From assembly GCA_027000685.1 (NCBI GenBank), contig JALTNN010000032.1, positions 839-6,036 of the forward strand: DNA of 5,198 nucleotides, written 5' to 3'. The position numbers and the translations under genes are program-made. Shown piece by piece: positions 1-5,198 of the stretch (the stretch's first letter is position 1; the number at the start of each line of letters is the position of its first letter). Under the pieces are notes generated by a model. The model was not told the origin of the DNA. It saw only the letters and a list, made by a program, of their open reading frames with translations, and did not search any database. Source of the stretch: Microcaldota archaeon (GTDB taxonomy: Archaea; Iainarchaeota; Iainarchaeia; JAADDC01).

Positions 1-917
1 GCTCACGCCTGAACGTCATTTACTCCAAGGACATCTCCATAAGGGGCTCCTCCTTTACTATAAGGAAGTTCACGAAGGTCCCCATATCCATAACCCAGCT
101 CATAAAGTGGAACACGCTGTCTGCTGAGGAGGCCGCGTACTTCTGGCTCGCCATACAAGCTGGTTCCTCCCTCTTCGTGTGCGGTGAGACTGCTGCAGGT
201 AAGACCACGACTCTGAAAGCCCTCACGACCTTCATAGAGCCGAGGGCAAGGATATACTCCGTCGAAGATACACCTGAGATCTACGTTCCCCACAAGAACT
301 GGATAAGGACGATAACGGCGGAGGGGAAGGCGGACATGTTCGACCTCCTGAAGGCAGCACTAAGAGCGAGGCCCGACTACATCATCGTGGGAGAGATAAG
401 GGGGGCCGAGGGATACGTAGCCTTCCAGGCCATGCAAACGGGCCACCCCGTCATGTCCACCTTCCACGCCGGAAGCGTGAACTCCTTCATAAGGAGGATC
501 TCTGGTCCGCCTATCAACGTCCCGAAGGAGTACATACCTAACGTCCACATCGTGGCTATCCAGCAGTCCGTCATGAGGGAGGGGAAGAAATACAGGAGGA
601 TGATAACGATATCCGAGATAGAGAGGTATCACCCGCCAACGGGGAGCATCGTAACGAGGGAGTCTTTCAGCTGGGATCCCGTAACCGACGCCCACCAGTT
701 CAAGGCCTGGTACAACTCTTACGTCCTCGAGCAGGTCGTGGCACCCACGCTCGGTATGGAGAAGGAAGAGGTTTACAGGGAGCTCAAAGTGAGGGCCGCC
801 GTCCTCAGGGAAATGGTGAACAGGGGCTACTTCGACTACTTCAAGGTGTACGAGCTGGTAAGTAGATATATCGAGTTCGGGCTCGAAGGACTCCCGTTCA
901 CGGTGGTGGTCGAATGA
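1..917 (+). CDS. flaI: Archaellum motor ATPase FlaI (ArlI), 5' partial
   Basis: FlaI is the hexameric secretion-superfamily (type II/IV) ATPase that powers archaellum assembly and rotation from the cytoplasmic face of FlaJ. The frame is open from the window edge (first whole codon at base 3), so the start lies upstream. About 304 residues are visible, while FlaI proteins are usually a little over 500. The GTG at 177 is an internal valine just before the P-loop and is not a start. In visible-residue numbering: a conserved RGSSFTIRKF stretch at 14-23, Walker A GETAAGKT at 61-68, Asp box VEDTPEI at 87-93, Walker B IIVGEIRG at 127-134 with the catalytic Glu at 131, and His box TGHPVMSTFHA at 146-156. 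All catalytic motifs look intact. The stop overlaps the flaJ start (ATGA), as in many archaellum loci. A generic type IV pilus ATPase would have the same motifs. The FlaH and FlaC/D/E genes nearby favour FlaI. Confidence 0.96.
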   Translation, partial: SRLNVIYSKDISIRGSSFTIRKFTKVPISITQLIKWNTLSAEEAAYFWLAIQAGSSLFVCGETAAGKTTTLKALTTFIEPRARIYSVEDTPEIYVPHKNWIRTITAEGKADMFDLLKAALRARPDYIIVGEIRGAEGYVAFQAMQTGHPVMSTFHAGSVNSFIRRISGPPINVPKEYIPNVHIVAIQQSVMREGKKYRRMITISEIERYHPPTGSIVTRESFSWDPVTDAHQFKAWYNSYVLEQVVAPTLGMEKEEVYRELKVRAAVLREMVNRGYFDYFKVYELVSRYIEFGLEGLPFTVVVE

Positions 918-2608
918 TAGACCTCGAAAAACTCATCCACTCGCTCGGGATCTCCTCCCTGAGGGAGCTGGCAATGTACCTCCTCATGGTGTGGATGGTC
1001 ATCTTCATCGGCCTCGAGATACTCATGTATCCCTTCGTGGAGCTCGGCCTCCTCACGTTCGACCTCCTCGTGACGCTGTTACCCGCAACGCTCGTCGTCT
1101 CCTTCTTCCTCGCCGTGGGCTCCCTCACGGTGAGGATGGCCCAGAAGAGGGAGGACATCGTGAAGAACTTCCCCGTTTTCATCGTCTTCATGGGCTCTAT
1201 GACAACGGCAAAGGCCAATTACGACGAGTTCTTCAAGACTATGGCGAAGACAGAGGAGTACGGCGAGATATCCAAGGAGATGAAGAGGCTTTACCACCTT
1301 GCTCGGGACTGGAAGCTCGGATATTCACGGGCGTGCAAGGTCGTCGCCGACACGACACCTGCCCCCATCTTTTCGAACTTCCTCTCGAGGCTGTCCCAGG
1401 TGGTCGAGTACGGTGAGGACCTCGTCTTCTTCTTCAAGACACAGTTCAAGGACATCCTCAGGGACATACAGATGAGCTACCAGGAGGCCGTTTACAAGAT
1501 AACCACGGTGGCCGAGCTGTTCTCCGCTCTCTTCGTCTCCACAGCCTTCATCCTCGCCTTCCTCGCCATGACACCTATCTTCTTCCCCATCCCGACGGAG
1601 ATCATCTACTTCGCGTTCATAGGTGGCACGATCCTCATCGACGTCATAATACTCGTTATAGCGAGGTCTTCCGTCCCGCCCGACAAGCTCGCCAACGACG
1701 CACCGGACATATCGCCCGAGCACCTCACGGCCATCCTCGCATCTGCCGTGGGAGTTGTCCTTTCACTTGTCATCCTCCTCATCACCATGCTCATCGGCCT
1801 CGACCCCATCCTCCAGGTCACCCTAACTGTCGTCCCCCTCATCGTCCCCGCATACCTCGCGTGGAGGGCGGAGAAGCTCATCAGGACGAGGGAGCAGTCC
1901 TATCTCCCGTTCATAAGGACGCTCGGCGAGCTCGTCGCCATACGCGAGGGCGCTATAATTCCCGTTATAAGGAGGCTGAGGAGACATGTGTATCCGGGCA
2001 TGAACGAGGCCCTCGAGAGGCTTTACAGGAGGCTCGCCGTCACGAGGAACGTCTTCTACTCCTTCAAGCTCTTCTCGAAGGAACTGGGCTCCGCCATCCT
2101 CTCTAAGTTCAACGAGCTCTTCATAAAGACCCTCTACGCGGGGGCAGATCCGAAGATGGTGGGAAGCATAATAGGGGATCAGCTCCACACGCTCCTCGAT
2201 GCGAGGAAGCTCAGGCTCCAGGTAGCTTCCGGGGCGAAGGGCACGATCTACGGGACGTACTGGGGCGTCGCCCTCGGCGTCTTCCTCGCGGTGAAGTCGC
2301 TTGCCGCGGTTTTCACCCTCTTCAGGGATGTCCTCGGGGGGCTCGGTACGGAAATTGTGGGAGTGGTGCCCATGTTCAACTTCCTCGTGGACCTCACCCC
2401 TATGGTCCACATCCTCGTTTATGTATTCGCCCTCCAGGCGGTCTTCCTCGCCTTCCTCATCAAGGTGCTCGACGGCGGACTCAAGGTGGAGGCGACCCTC
2501 CACTACATAATACTCGTAGTGGGCCTTATGTTCGTCTACTACGCCACAGACGTGGCCCTCTCCTTCATCCTTCCCACAGCCCGCGAGGCCGTTACCTTTA
2601 CGCCGTAG
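914..2608 (+). CDS. flaJ: Archaellum membrane platform protein FlaJ (ArlJ)
   Basis: FlaJ is the polytopic membrane protein on which the filament is built; it belongs to the T2SF/GspF-like family and docks FlaI. The product is 564 residues, a normal FlaJ length. By eye there are nine hydrophobic segments near residues 19-40, 47-70, 198-222, 229-250, 271-294, 297-316, 443-468, 497-516 and 530-552, matching the nine-helix FlaJ layout. Two cytoplasmic T2SF-type domains lie between them. The first is near 80-195, beginning with NFPVFIVFMGSMTTA and including EEYGEISKE, which is very typical of FlaJ. The second is near 325-440, beginning with SYLPFIRTLGELVAIREG. The ATG at 914 overlaps the flaI stop by four bases, implying translational coupling. 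A GGTGGTGG stretch at 903-910 can act as the ribosome site. No frameshift or missing region is seen. Confidence 0.96.
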   Translation: MIDLEKLIHSLGISSLRELAMYLLMVWMVIFIGLEILMYPFVELGLLTFDLLVTLLPATLVVSFFLAVGSLTVRMAQKREDIVKNFPVFIVFMGSMTTAKANYDEFFKTMAKTEEYGEISKEMKRLYHLARDWKLGYSRACKVVADTTPAPIFSNFLSRLSQVVEYGEDLVFFFKTQFKDILRDIQMSYQEAVYKITTVAELFSALFVSTAFILAFLAMTPIFFPIPTEIIYFAFIGGTILIDVIILVIARSSVPPDKLANDAPDISPEHLTAILASAVGVVLSLVILLITMLIGLDPILQVTLTVVPLIVPAYLAWRAEKLIRTREQSYLPFIRTLGELVAIREGAIIPVIRRLRRHVYPGMNEALERLYRRLAVTRNVFYSFKLFSKELGSAILSKFNELFIKTLYAGADPKMVGSIIGDQLHTLLDARKLRLQVASGAKGTIYGTYWGVALGVFLAVKSLAAVFTLFRDVLGGLGTEIVGVVPMFNFLVDLTPMVHILVYVFALQAVFLAFLIKVLDGGLKVEATLHYIILVVGLMFVYYATDVALSFILPTAREAVTFTP

Positions 2609-2609
2609 A

Positions 2610-2643
2610 GAGTCCTGGAGAGTGGTAAAAAACAACAGGACTC
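2610..2643. repeat. 8-bp inverted repeat after flaJ
   Basis: GAGTCCTG at 2610-2617 is perfectly complementary in reverse to CAGGACTC at 2636-2643, separated by an 18-base A-rich loop. It begins right after the flaJ stop codon and ends 10 bases before the TATA-like box of the next gene. It could fold in the flaJ transcript as a 3'-end hairpin, or act as a binding site for a dimeric regulator upstream of the next promoter. No U-tract follows it, so a classical intrinsic terminator is not supported. Confidence 0.45.
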
Positions 2644-2653
2644 CCGAGGGCCA

Positions 2654-2660
2654 TTTAAAA
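2654..2660 (+). promoter_or_regulatory. TATA-like box for the internal archaellin gene
   Basis: TTTAAAA is centred about 29 bases upstream of the ATG at 2686. In archaea the TATA box centre usually sits about 26-27 bases before the transcription start, so the transcript would begin at or within a few bases of the ATG. There is no Shine-Dalgarno sequence in the preceding 20 bases, unlike the following gene, which also fits a leaderless message. The B-recognition element position (about 2647-2653) is only weakly purine-rich. This suggests that the archaellin-FlaC/D/E-FlaH genes have their own promoter. Confidence 0.6.
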
Positions 2661-2685
2661 GCCAGCCGGCCCCAATTCATAACGG

Positions 2686-3468
2686 ATGAGAGCCCAGCAG
2701 GGTATAGGAACGATTCTCATACTCATCGCCGTCGTGCTCGCCGGCGTTATAGCGGCGGTACTCCTCATCCAGACGGCCGACCAGCTCAGGACGAAGGCTC
2801 TAACCCTCCAGAAAGAGCACGAGCAGATGATGATAGACAGGGTGATGATAAAGGAGGTGCAGGGCATTGTGGACACCACGAAGTCGCCACAGTGTGTGAA
2901 GTACATTCTCATGAAGGTGATGCTCGCACCGGGCTCCAACCCGCTCGATCTGAGGAAGGTGATAATGAGCTTTGTCACCACGGACATAGCACTCCAGGGC
3001 ATCAAGTACGTCCCGCCGGAGGAGCTGTACACGTACAGCGAGAGTGGCGACCCGGAGCAGGGAGACCTAAACTATGTGAACATAATAATCCTCGACTCGA
3101 ACCTCTATTCAGACCCCGTCATGCTGGAAAACCCGGCCTGTAGGGCAACGCTCCTCAACGTCATGGAGAAGCTCAACAACTACTCCATAGACTACATCGC
3201 CGCAGTCCTCGATCCCTTTGCCCCTGACACGAACAACCCGAAGGCTGGGTCCTTCTACACAGCTCTCTGGACGGACTGTTACGAGAAGGGGGACACCACG
3301 ATGCTACTTCCAAACCAGGAGATCCTCGTCTTTTATAGGCCGAAGAGGTGTCTCCTCCCCTCCGAGCTCTTCACGGTGGAGCTCGGTCACGCTCAAGGAT
3401 ACTCTGAGGTGAAGAAGTTGATGGTCCCGAGAGGATTTGAGGGAAAGGTGGTCACCATATTCCCCTAA
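2686..3468 (+). CDS. Archaellin-family filament subunit (FlaB-like)
   Basis: Archaellins are the filament subunits of the archaellum: a hydrophobic N-terminal helix packs in the core and a beta-rich C-terminal domain faces outward. The product is 260 residues. Residues 6-28 (GIGTILILIAVVLAGVI...) carry the GIGT motif and hydrophobic helix typical of archaellins. Residues 78-92 (VMLAPGSNPLDLRKV) match the conserved archaellin turn that follows the helix. An in-frame TAA at 2680-2682 lies two codons upstream, so the ATG at 2686 is forced and the leader before GIGT is tiny (MRAQQ). By alignment to known archaellins, cleavage would fall after Ala3. There are four cysteines (70, 152, 198, 222) and one N-glycosylation sequon (N165-Y-S). 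FlaF and FlaG share the broad family but are usually much shorter and lack GIGT, so I favour a main or minor archaellin. The subunit's exact role is inferred. Confidence 0.85.
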   Translation: MRAQQGIGTILILIAVVLAGVIAAVLLIQTADQLRTKALTLQKEHEQMMIDRVMIKEVQGIVDTTKSPQCVKYILMKVMLAPGSNPLDLRKVIMSFVTTDIALQGIKYVPPEELYTYSESGDPEQGDLNYVNIIILDSNLYSDPVMLENPACRATLLNVMEKLNNYSIDYIAAVLDPFAPDTNNPKAGSFYTALWTDCYEKGDTTMLLPNQEILVFYRPKRCLLPSELFTVELGHAQGYSEVKKLMVPRGFEGKVVTIFP

Positions 3469-3475
3469 GGAGGTG
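3469..3475 (+). promoter_or_regulatory. Ribosome binding site of flaC/D/E
   Basis: GGAGGTG starts directly after the TAA stop of the archaellin gene and lies six bases before the GTG at 3482. It matches the archaeal Shine-Dalgarno consensus GGAGGTGATC and fixes that GTG as the start, rather than the in-frame TTG at 3437, which would overlap the upstream gene. Confidence 0.8.
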
Positions 3476-3481
3476 GAAGGT

Positions 3482-4213
3482 GTGTTTGACTTCCTGAAGT
3501 TGGGAGGCGGGAAGAAGAAGGAGGAGGAAGGAGCCCCAAAGCCGGCGATCACCATAGGCCCACCGGCGGCACCCGCAACTCCACAGACCCCGGCCACGCT
3601 AACAACATCTGAGGGAAGGGAGATAACGGCCGTTGTCGAGGACCTCGAGAAGGAGGTGGACAGGCTCAAGGACTCCCTCAACGTGGTCAAGGAGAGCATA
3701 AAGGGCGTGAACAGCAAGCTCGAGGAGGTGGAGAAGACACTGGGGCAGTTAGCGTCCATCTACGAGATAGTGATGAACCAGCTGAACCCGTTCCTCGACG
3801 AGGACGAGAAGGCACTCCCCGTGAGGGGACCTAAGGTGGTGAAGGAGACGCCGAAGGAGGAGCCCAAGAAGGAGGAAGAGAAAGTAGTGAAGGTGGTGAG
3901 GGAGGAGCCAGCGGAGGTGACGGAGGTCGTACTGCCCTACATAGACCAGACGAACCCCAAGGTAATAGAGACACTCATCGACTGGACGAAGTTCCTCGTG
4001 GAGAAGGTGGGTCACGCCGGAATGGAGGAGCTCCTGCAGTACTACGTCGACATCCGGTGGATTTCTCCGGAGGTGGCAGAGATCATCAAGAGATACGCCG
4101 ACGGGATAAGAGTGGACATAGAGCCGGACCTTACGACGATCCAGCTCGACCCCGAAGACCACTCCAAGAGCCTGGAGTACATCCTTACCATAAAGGACCT
4201 CATGAGCCGGTGA
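3482..4213 (+). CDS. Archaellum accessory protein, FlaC-FlaD/E fusion
   Basis: FlaC/D/E proteins form part of the cytoplasmic collar of euryarchaeal archaella, contact FlaH/FlaI, and relay chemotaxis signals through CheF. From the GTG at 3482 the product is 243 residues. It starts with FDFLKLGGGKKK, followed by a Pro/Ala/Thr-rich linker (about 17-42). A charged coiled coil (about 47-91) with regular hydrophobic spacing leads into a FlaC-like segment SIYEIVMNQLNPF at 92-104. A Lys/Glu/Pro-rich linker follows (about 113-145), then a FlaD/E domain from about 150 to the end, recognisable by LPYID, the LIDWTKFLVEKVG stretch near 165-177, and YYVDIRWISPEVAEIIKRYADGI near 187-209. The domain order makes it a single protein covering both the FlaC and FlaD/E functions. 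It lies 13 bases after the archaellin gene and 4 bases before flaH, so the three are very likely cotranscribed. The function is inferred from family resemblance. Confidence 0.9.
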   Translation: MFDFLKLGGGKKKEEEGAPKPAITIGPPAAPATPQTPATLTTSEGREITAVVEDLEKEVDRLKDSLNVVKESIKGVNSKLEEVEKTLGQLASIYEIVMNQLNPFLDEDEKALPVRGPKVVKETPKEEPKKEEEKVVKVVREEPAEVTEVVLPYIDQTNPKVIETLIDWTKFLVEKVGHAGMEELLQYYVDIRWISPEVAEIIKRYADGIRVDIEPDLTTIQLDPEDHSKSLEYILTIKDLMSR

Positions 4214-4217
4214 GGGG

Positions 4218-4913
4218 ATGATATACTCCTTCGTCCTGGAGAGGGACGAGCTAGGGAGGAGAATGGGAGGAGGGATAGCCTCCGGAACGATCACCATAAT
4301 CGAGGGACCCGACGGAGCGGGTAAGAGCGTTCTAACCCAGAGATTTACGTACGGCCTCCTCGTGAACAACCACACAGTTACGTACATCTCCACGGAGCTT
4401 TCAACGAAGGACTTCATTAAGCAGATGCAGAACCTTGGCTACAACATCCTCCCCTACCTCATCTCCCGCCGGCTTATGTTCTTCCCCGTCTTCCCACCTT
4501 CTGCGAAGAAGCTCAGGGAAAAGAGAGACCTCATAGAACGCCTCATAAGAGCGGAGTTCCTCTTCATCAACGACGTAACGATCATCGACTCCCTCAACCT
4601 CATGCTCCCTGACGGCACACTCCCCGACAAGACCCTCTTCGACTTCGTGAACTTCATGAAGAAGACGGTGCAGAAGGGGAGGTGCATAATCCTCACGTAC
4701 GACCCGGAGAACATTGATTCAAAAGTGACGGAGACGCTGAGGGAGGTGGCGGACAACTACCTCGAGCTCCGTGCGGAGGTGGTGGGGGACGACATAAAGA
4801 ACGTGATCTACGTCCGTAGGTGGAAGGCGGAGAGGGAAGTAACGAAGATCATAAAGTTCCGTGTTGAGCCGAGGTTCGGCATCGTCATAGACATCTCTGC
4901 CTTCGCCATCTGA
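4218..4913 (+). CDS. flaH: Archaellum ATP-binding protein FlaH (ArlH)
   Basis: FlaH is a KaiC/RecA-like ATP-binding protein that forms a ring at the motor base and regulates FlaI. The product is 231 residues, a normal FlaH length. It opens with the family pattern LERDELGRRMGGGIASGTI (7-25). Walker A is GPDGAGKS at 30-37, VTYISTELSTKDFIKQM (54-70) is a strongly conserved FlaH segment, and the Walker B-like strand is NDVTIIDSLN at 118-127 with Asp124. A 'LTYDPENID' strand at 159-167 and a basic stretch near 198-206 complete the RecA-like core. The ATG at 4218 is forced because an in-frame TGA lies at 4203-4205. GGTGA at 4209-4213, overlapping the preceding stop, is a plausible ribosome site four bases away. 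It is the last + strand gene of the cluster here, whereas flaI and flaJ usually follow flaH. No defect is visible. Confidence 0.95.
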   Translation: MIYSFVLERDELGRRMGGGIASGTITIIEGPDGAGKSVLTQRFTYGLLVNNHTVTYISTELSTKDFIKQMQNLGYNILPYLISRRLMFFPVFPPSAKKLREKRDLIERLIRAEFLFINDVTIIDSLNLMLPDGTLPDKTLFDFVNFMKKTVQKGRCIILTYDPENIDSKVTETLREVADNYLELRAEVVGDDIKNVIYVRRWKAEREVTKIIKFRVEPRFGIVIDISAFAI

Positions 4914-4919
4914 AGTTTT

Positions 4920-4938
4920 CAATAAAAACAAAAAGAAA
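4920..4938 (-). terminator. T-rich terminator of the convergent archaellin gene
   Basis: Read on the - strand this is TTTCTTTTTGTTTTTATTG, beginning 17 bases after the TGA stop of the - strand archaellin. Runs of U in the transcript are the main signal for archaeal transcription termination and need no hairpin. On the + strand, flaH is followed only by TTTT at 4916-4919, so any terminator for the + strand is much weaker. Confidence 0.7.
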
Positions 4939-4955
4939 GGTAGGGGTTATGGGCT

Positions 4956-5198
4956 TCACTTGAGCACCACGACCTCTCCAGACTGGAGCACCTCTGGCGC
5001 GTACCCTGTTATTATGAGGTCCTGCGTGTAGGGTGCCCTCACTATGATCTTCCAGTCCTCTCCCTCGTTGAGGGCCGTGGTAAGCTTGATGGCCAGCGTG
5101 TAGAGCTCACCGGACTCCACGTACCTGTCAGGCGTTGCCTCTGCCTGAGACCTGTTGCTCACCACGTAGAAGCCGGTGGTGGTGAGCGCCGGGCTGAA
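4956..5198 (-). CDS. Archaellin C-terminal domain, 5' partial
   Basis: This frame is open to the window edge and gives 80 residues ending in VVVLK at a TGA. The GTG at 5163-5165 is an internal codon, since the frame continues upstream through TTTGFYV to base 5198. It resembles the conserved C-terminal part of archaellins: a VESGELYTLAIKL segment (28-40) corresponds to the 'nxLnPGExfxlxI' turn, followed by LNEGEDWKIIVRAP (43-56) and a hydrophobic finish, LIITGYAPEVL (61-71), where euryarchaeal archaellins have a 'PPxGaxLtI..TaP' pattern. It would be the outer beta domain of a filament subunit; the N-terminal helix and leader lie outside the window. It converges on flaH and has its own T-rich terminator. 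Another archaellin-fold surface protein (for example FlaG-like) cannot be excluded without the N-terminus. Confidence 0.75.
   Translation of the reverse strand, partial: FSPALTTTGFYVVSNRSQAEATPDRYVESGELYTLAIKLTTALNEGEDWKIIVRAPYTQDLIITGYAPEVLQSGEVVVLK

Noticed and set aside
177..917. FlaI starting at GTG 177 as a short ATPase.
   Set aside because: The reading frame continues upstream with conserved FlaI sequence (RGSSFTIRKF and the helix before the P-loop), so the gene is cut by the window edge.
1823..2680. A 285-codon open frame on the - strand opposite flaJ.
   Set aside because: It is antisense to a clear FlaJ, its translation is rich in Glu, His and Arg with no recognisable domain, and it results from the CTC/GAG/AGG codon bias of flaJ.
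2622..3143. A 173-codon + strand frame starting with GTG before the archaellin gene.
   Set aside because: It overlaps the archaellin gene in another frame, spans the TATA-like box, and gives a hydrophilic product with no family resemblance.
3437..3481. TTG start adding 15 residues to the FlaC/D/E protein.
   Set aside because: The strong GGAGGTG site six bases before GTG 3482, and the FDFLK beginning typical of a protein start, fit the shorter version better.
3841..3915. Repetitive GAGGAG/AAGGAG-rich stretch that looks like a DNA repeat.
   Set aside because: It encodes the charged Lys/Glu linker of the FlaC/D/E protein and has no regular period, so it is compositional.
3749..4417. A 222-codon open frame on the - strand opposite the FlaC/D/E and flaH genes.
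   Set aside because: It crosses the junction of two well-supported genes and is a Leu/His-rich shadow of their Glu/Lys codons.

Overview
The window is a piece of an archaeal archaellum (archaeal flagellum) gene cluster. It holds five closely packed genes on the + strand and the end of one gene on the - strand, and almost all of it is coding. The protein families identify the domain as Archaea: the motor ATPase FlaI, the membrane platform FlaJ, the KaiC-like ATPase FlaH, a FlaC/D/E-type accessory protein and archaellins. FlaC/D/E proteins are typical of euryarchaeal archaella, whereas crenarchaeal systems use FlaX, so a euryarchaeal or euryarchaeal-like lineage is the best guess. Arginine is written almost entirely as AGG, isoleucine mostly as ATA or ATC and leucine largely as CTC. 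Together with a fairly high GC content, this suggests a thermophile. I cannot name a genus.

Layout: 1-917 is the C-terminal 60% or so of FlaI, with all ATPase motifs present. 914-2608 is FlaJ, coupled to flaI by a 4-base ATGA overlap. 2609-2685 is a short intergenic region with an 8-bp inverted repeat and a TATA-like box. 2686-3468 is an archaellin-family gene with an almost absent leader peptide, probably translated from a leaderless transcript. 3482-4213 is a FlaC-FlaD/E fusion protein with a strong Shine-Dalgarno site. 4218-4913 is FlaH. 4914-4955 is a convergent intergenic region with a T-rich terminator serving the - strand. 4956-5198 (- strand) is the C-terminal 80 residues of a second archaellin, which continues beyond the window.

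How they work together: archaellin precursors sit in the membrane, a prepilin peptidase (not seen here) trims the leader, and FlaI hydrolyses ATP on the cytoplasmic face of FlaJ to drive filament assembly and rotation. FlaH binds ATP and FlaI at the base of the motor. FlaC/D/E proteins form part of the cytoplasmic collar that, in euryarchaea, links the motor to chemotaxis signals through CheF. The FlaF and FlaG stator genes are not in the window.

The most unusual points are the gene order I-J-B-C/D/E-H, which is a cyclic rearrangement of the common order B-C-D/E-F-G-H-I-J, and the internal archaellin-like gene, which has a three-residue leader and four cysteines. This is a recognisable system in an uncommon arrangement, and I see no sign of a wholly new system.
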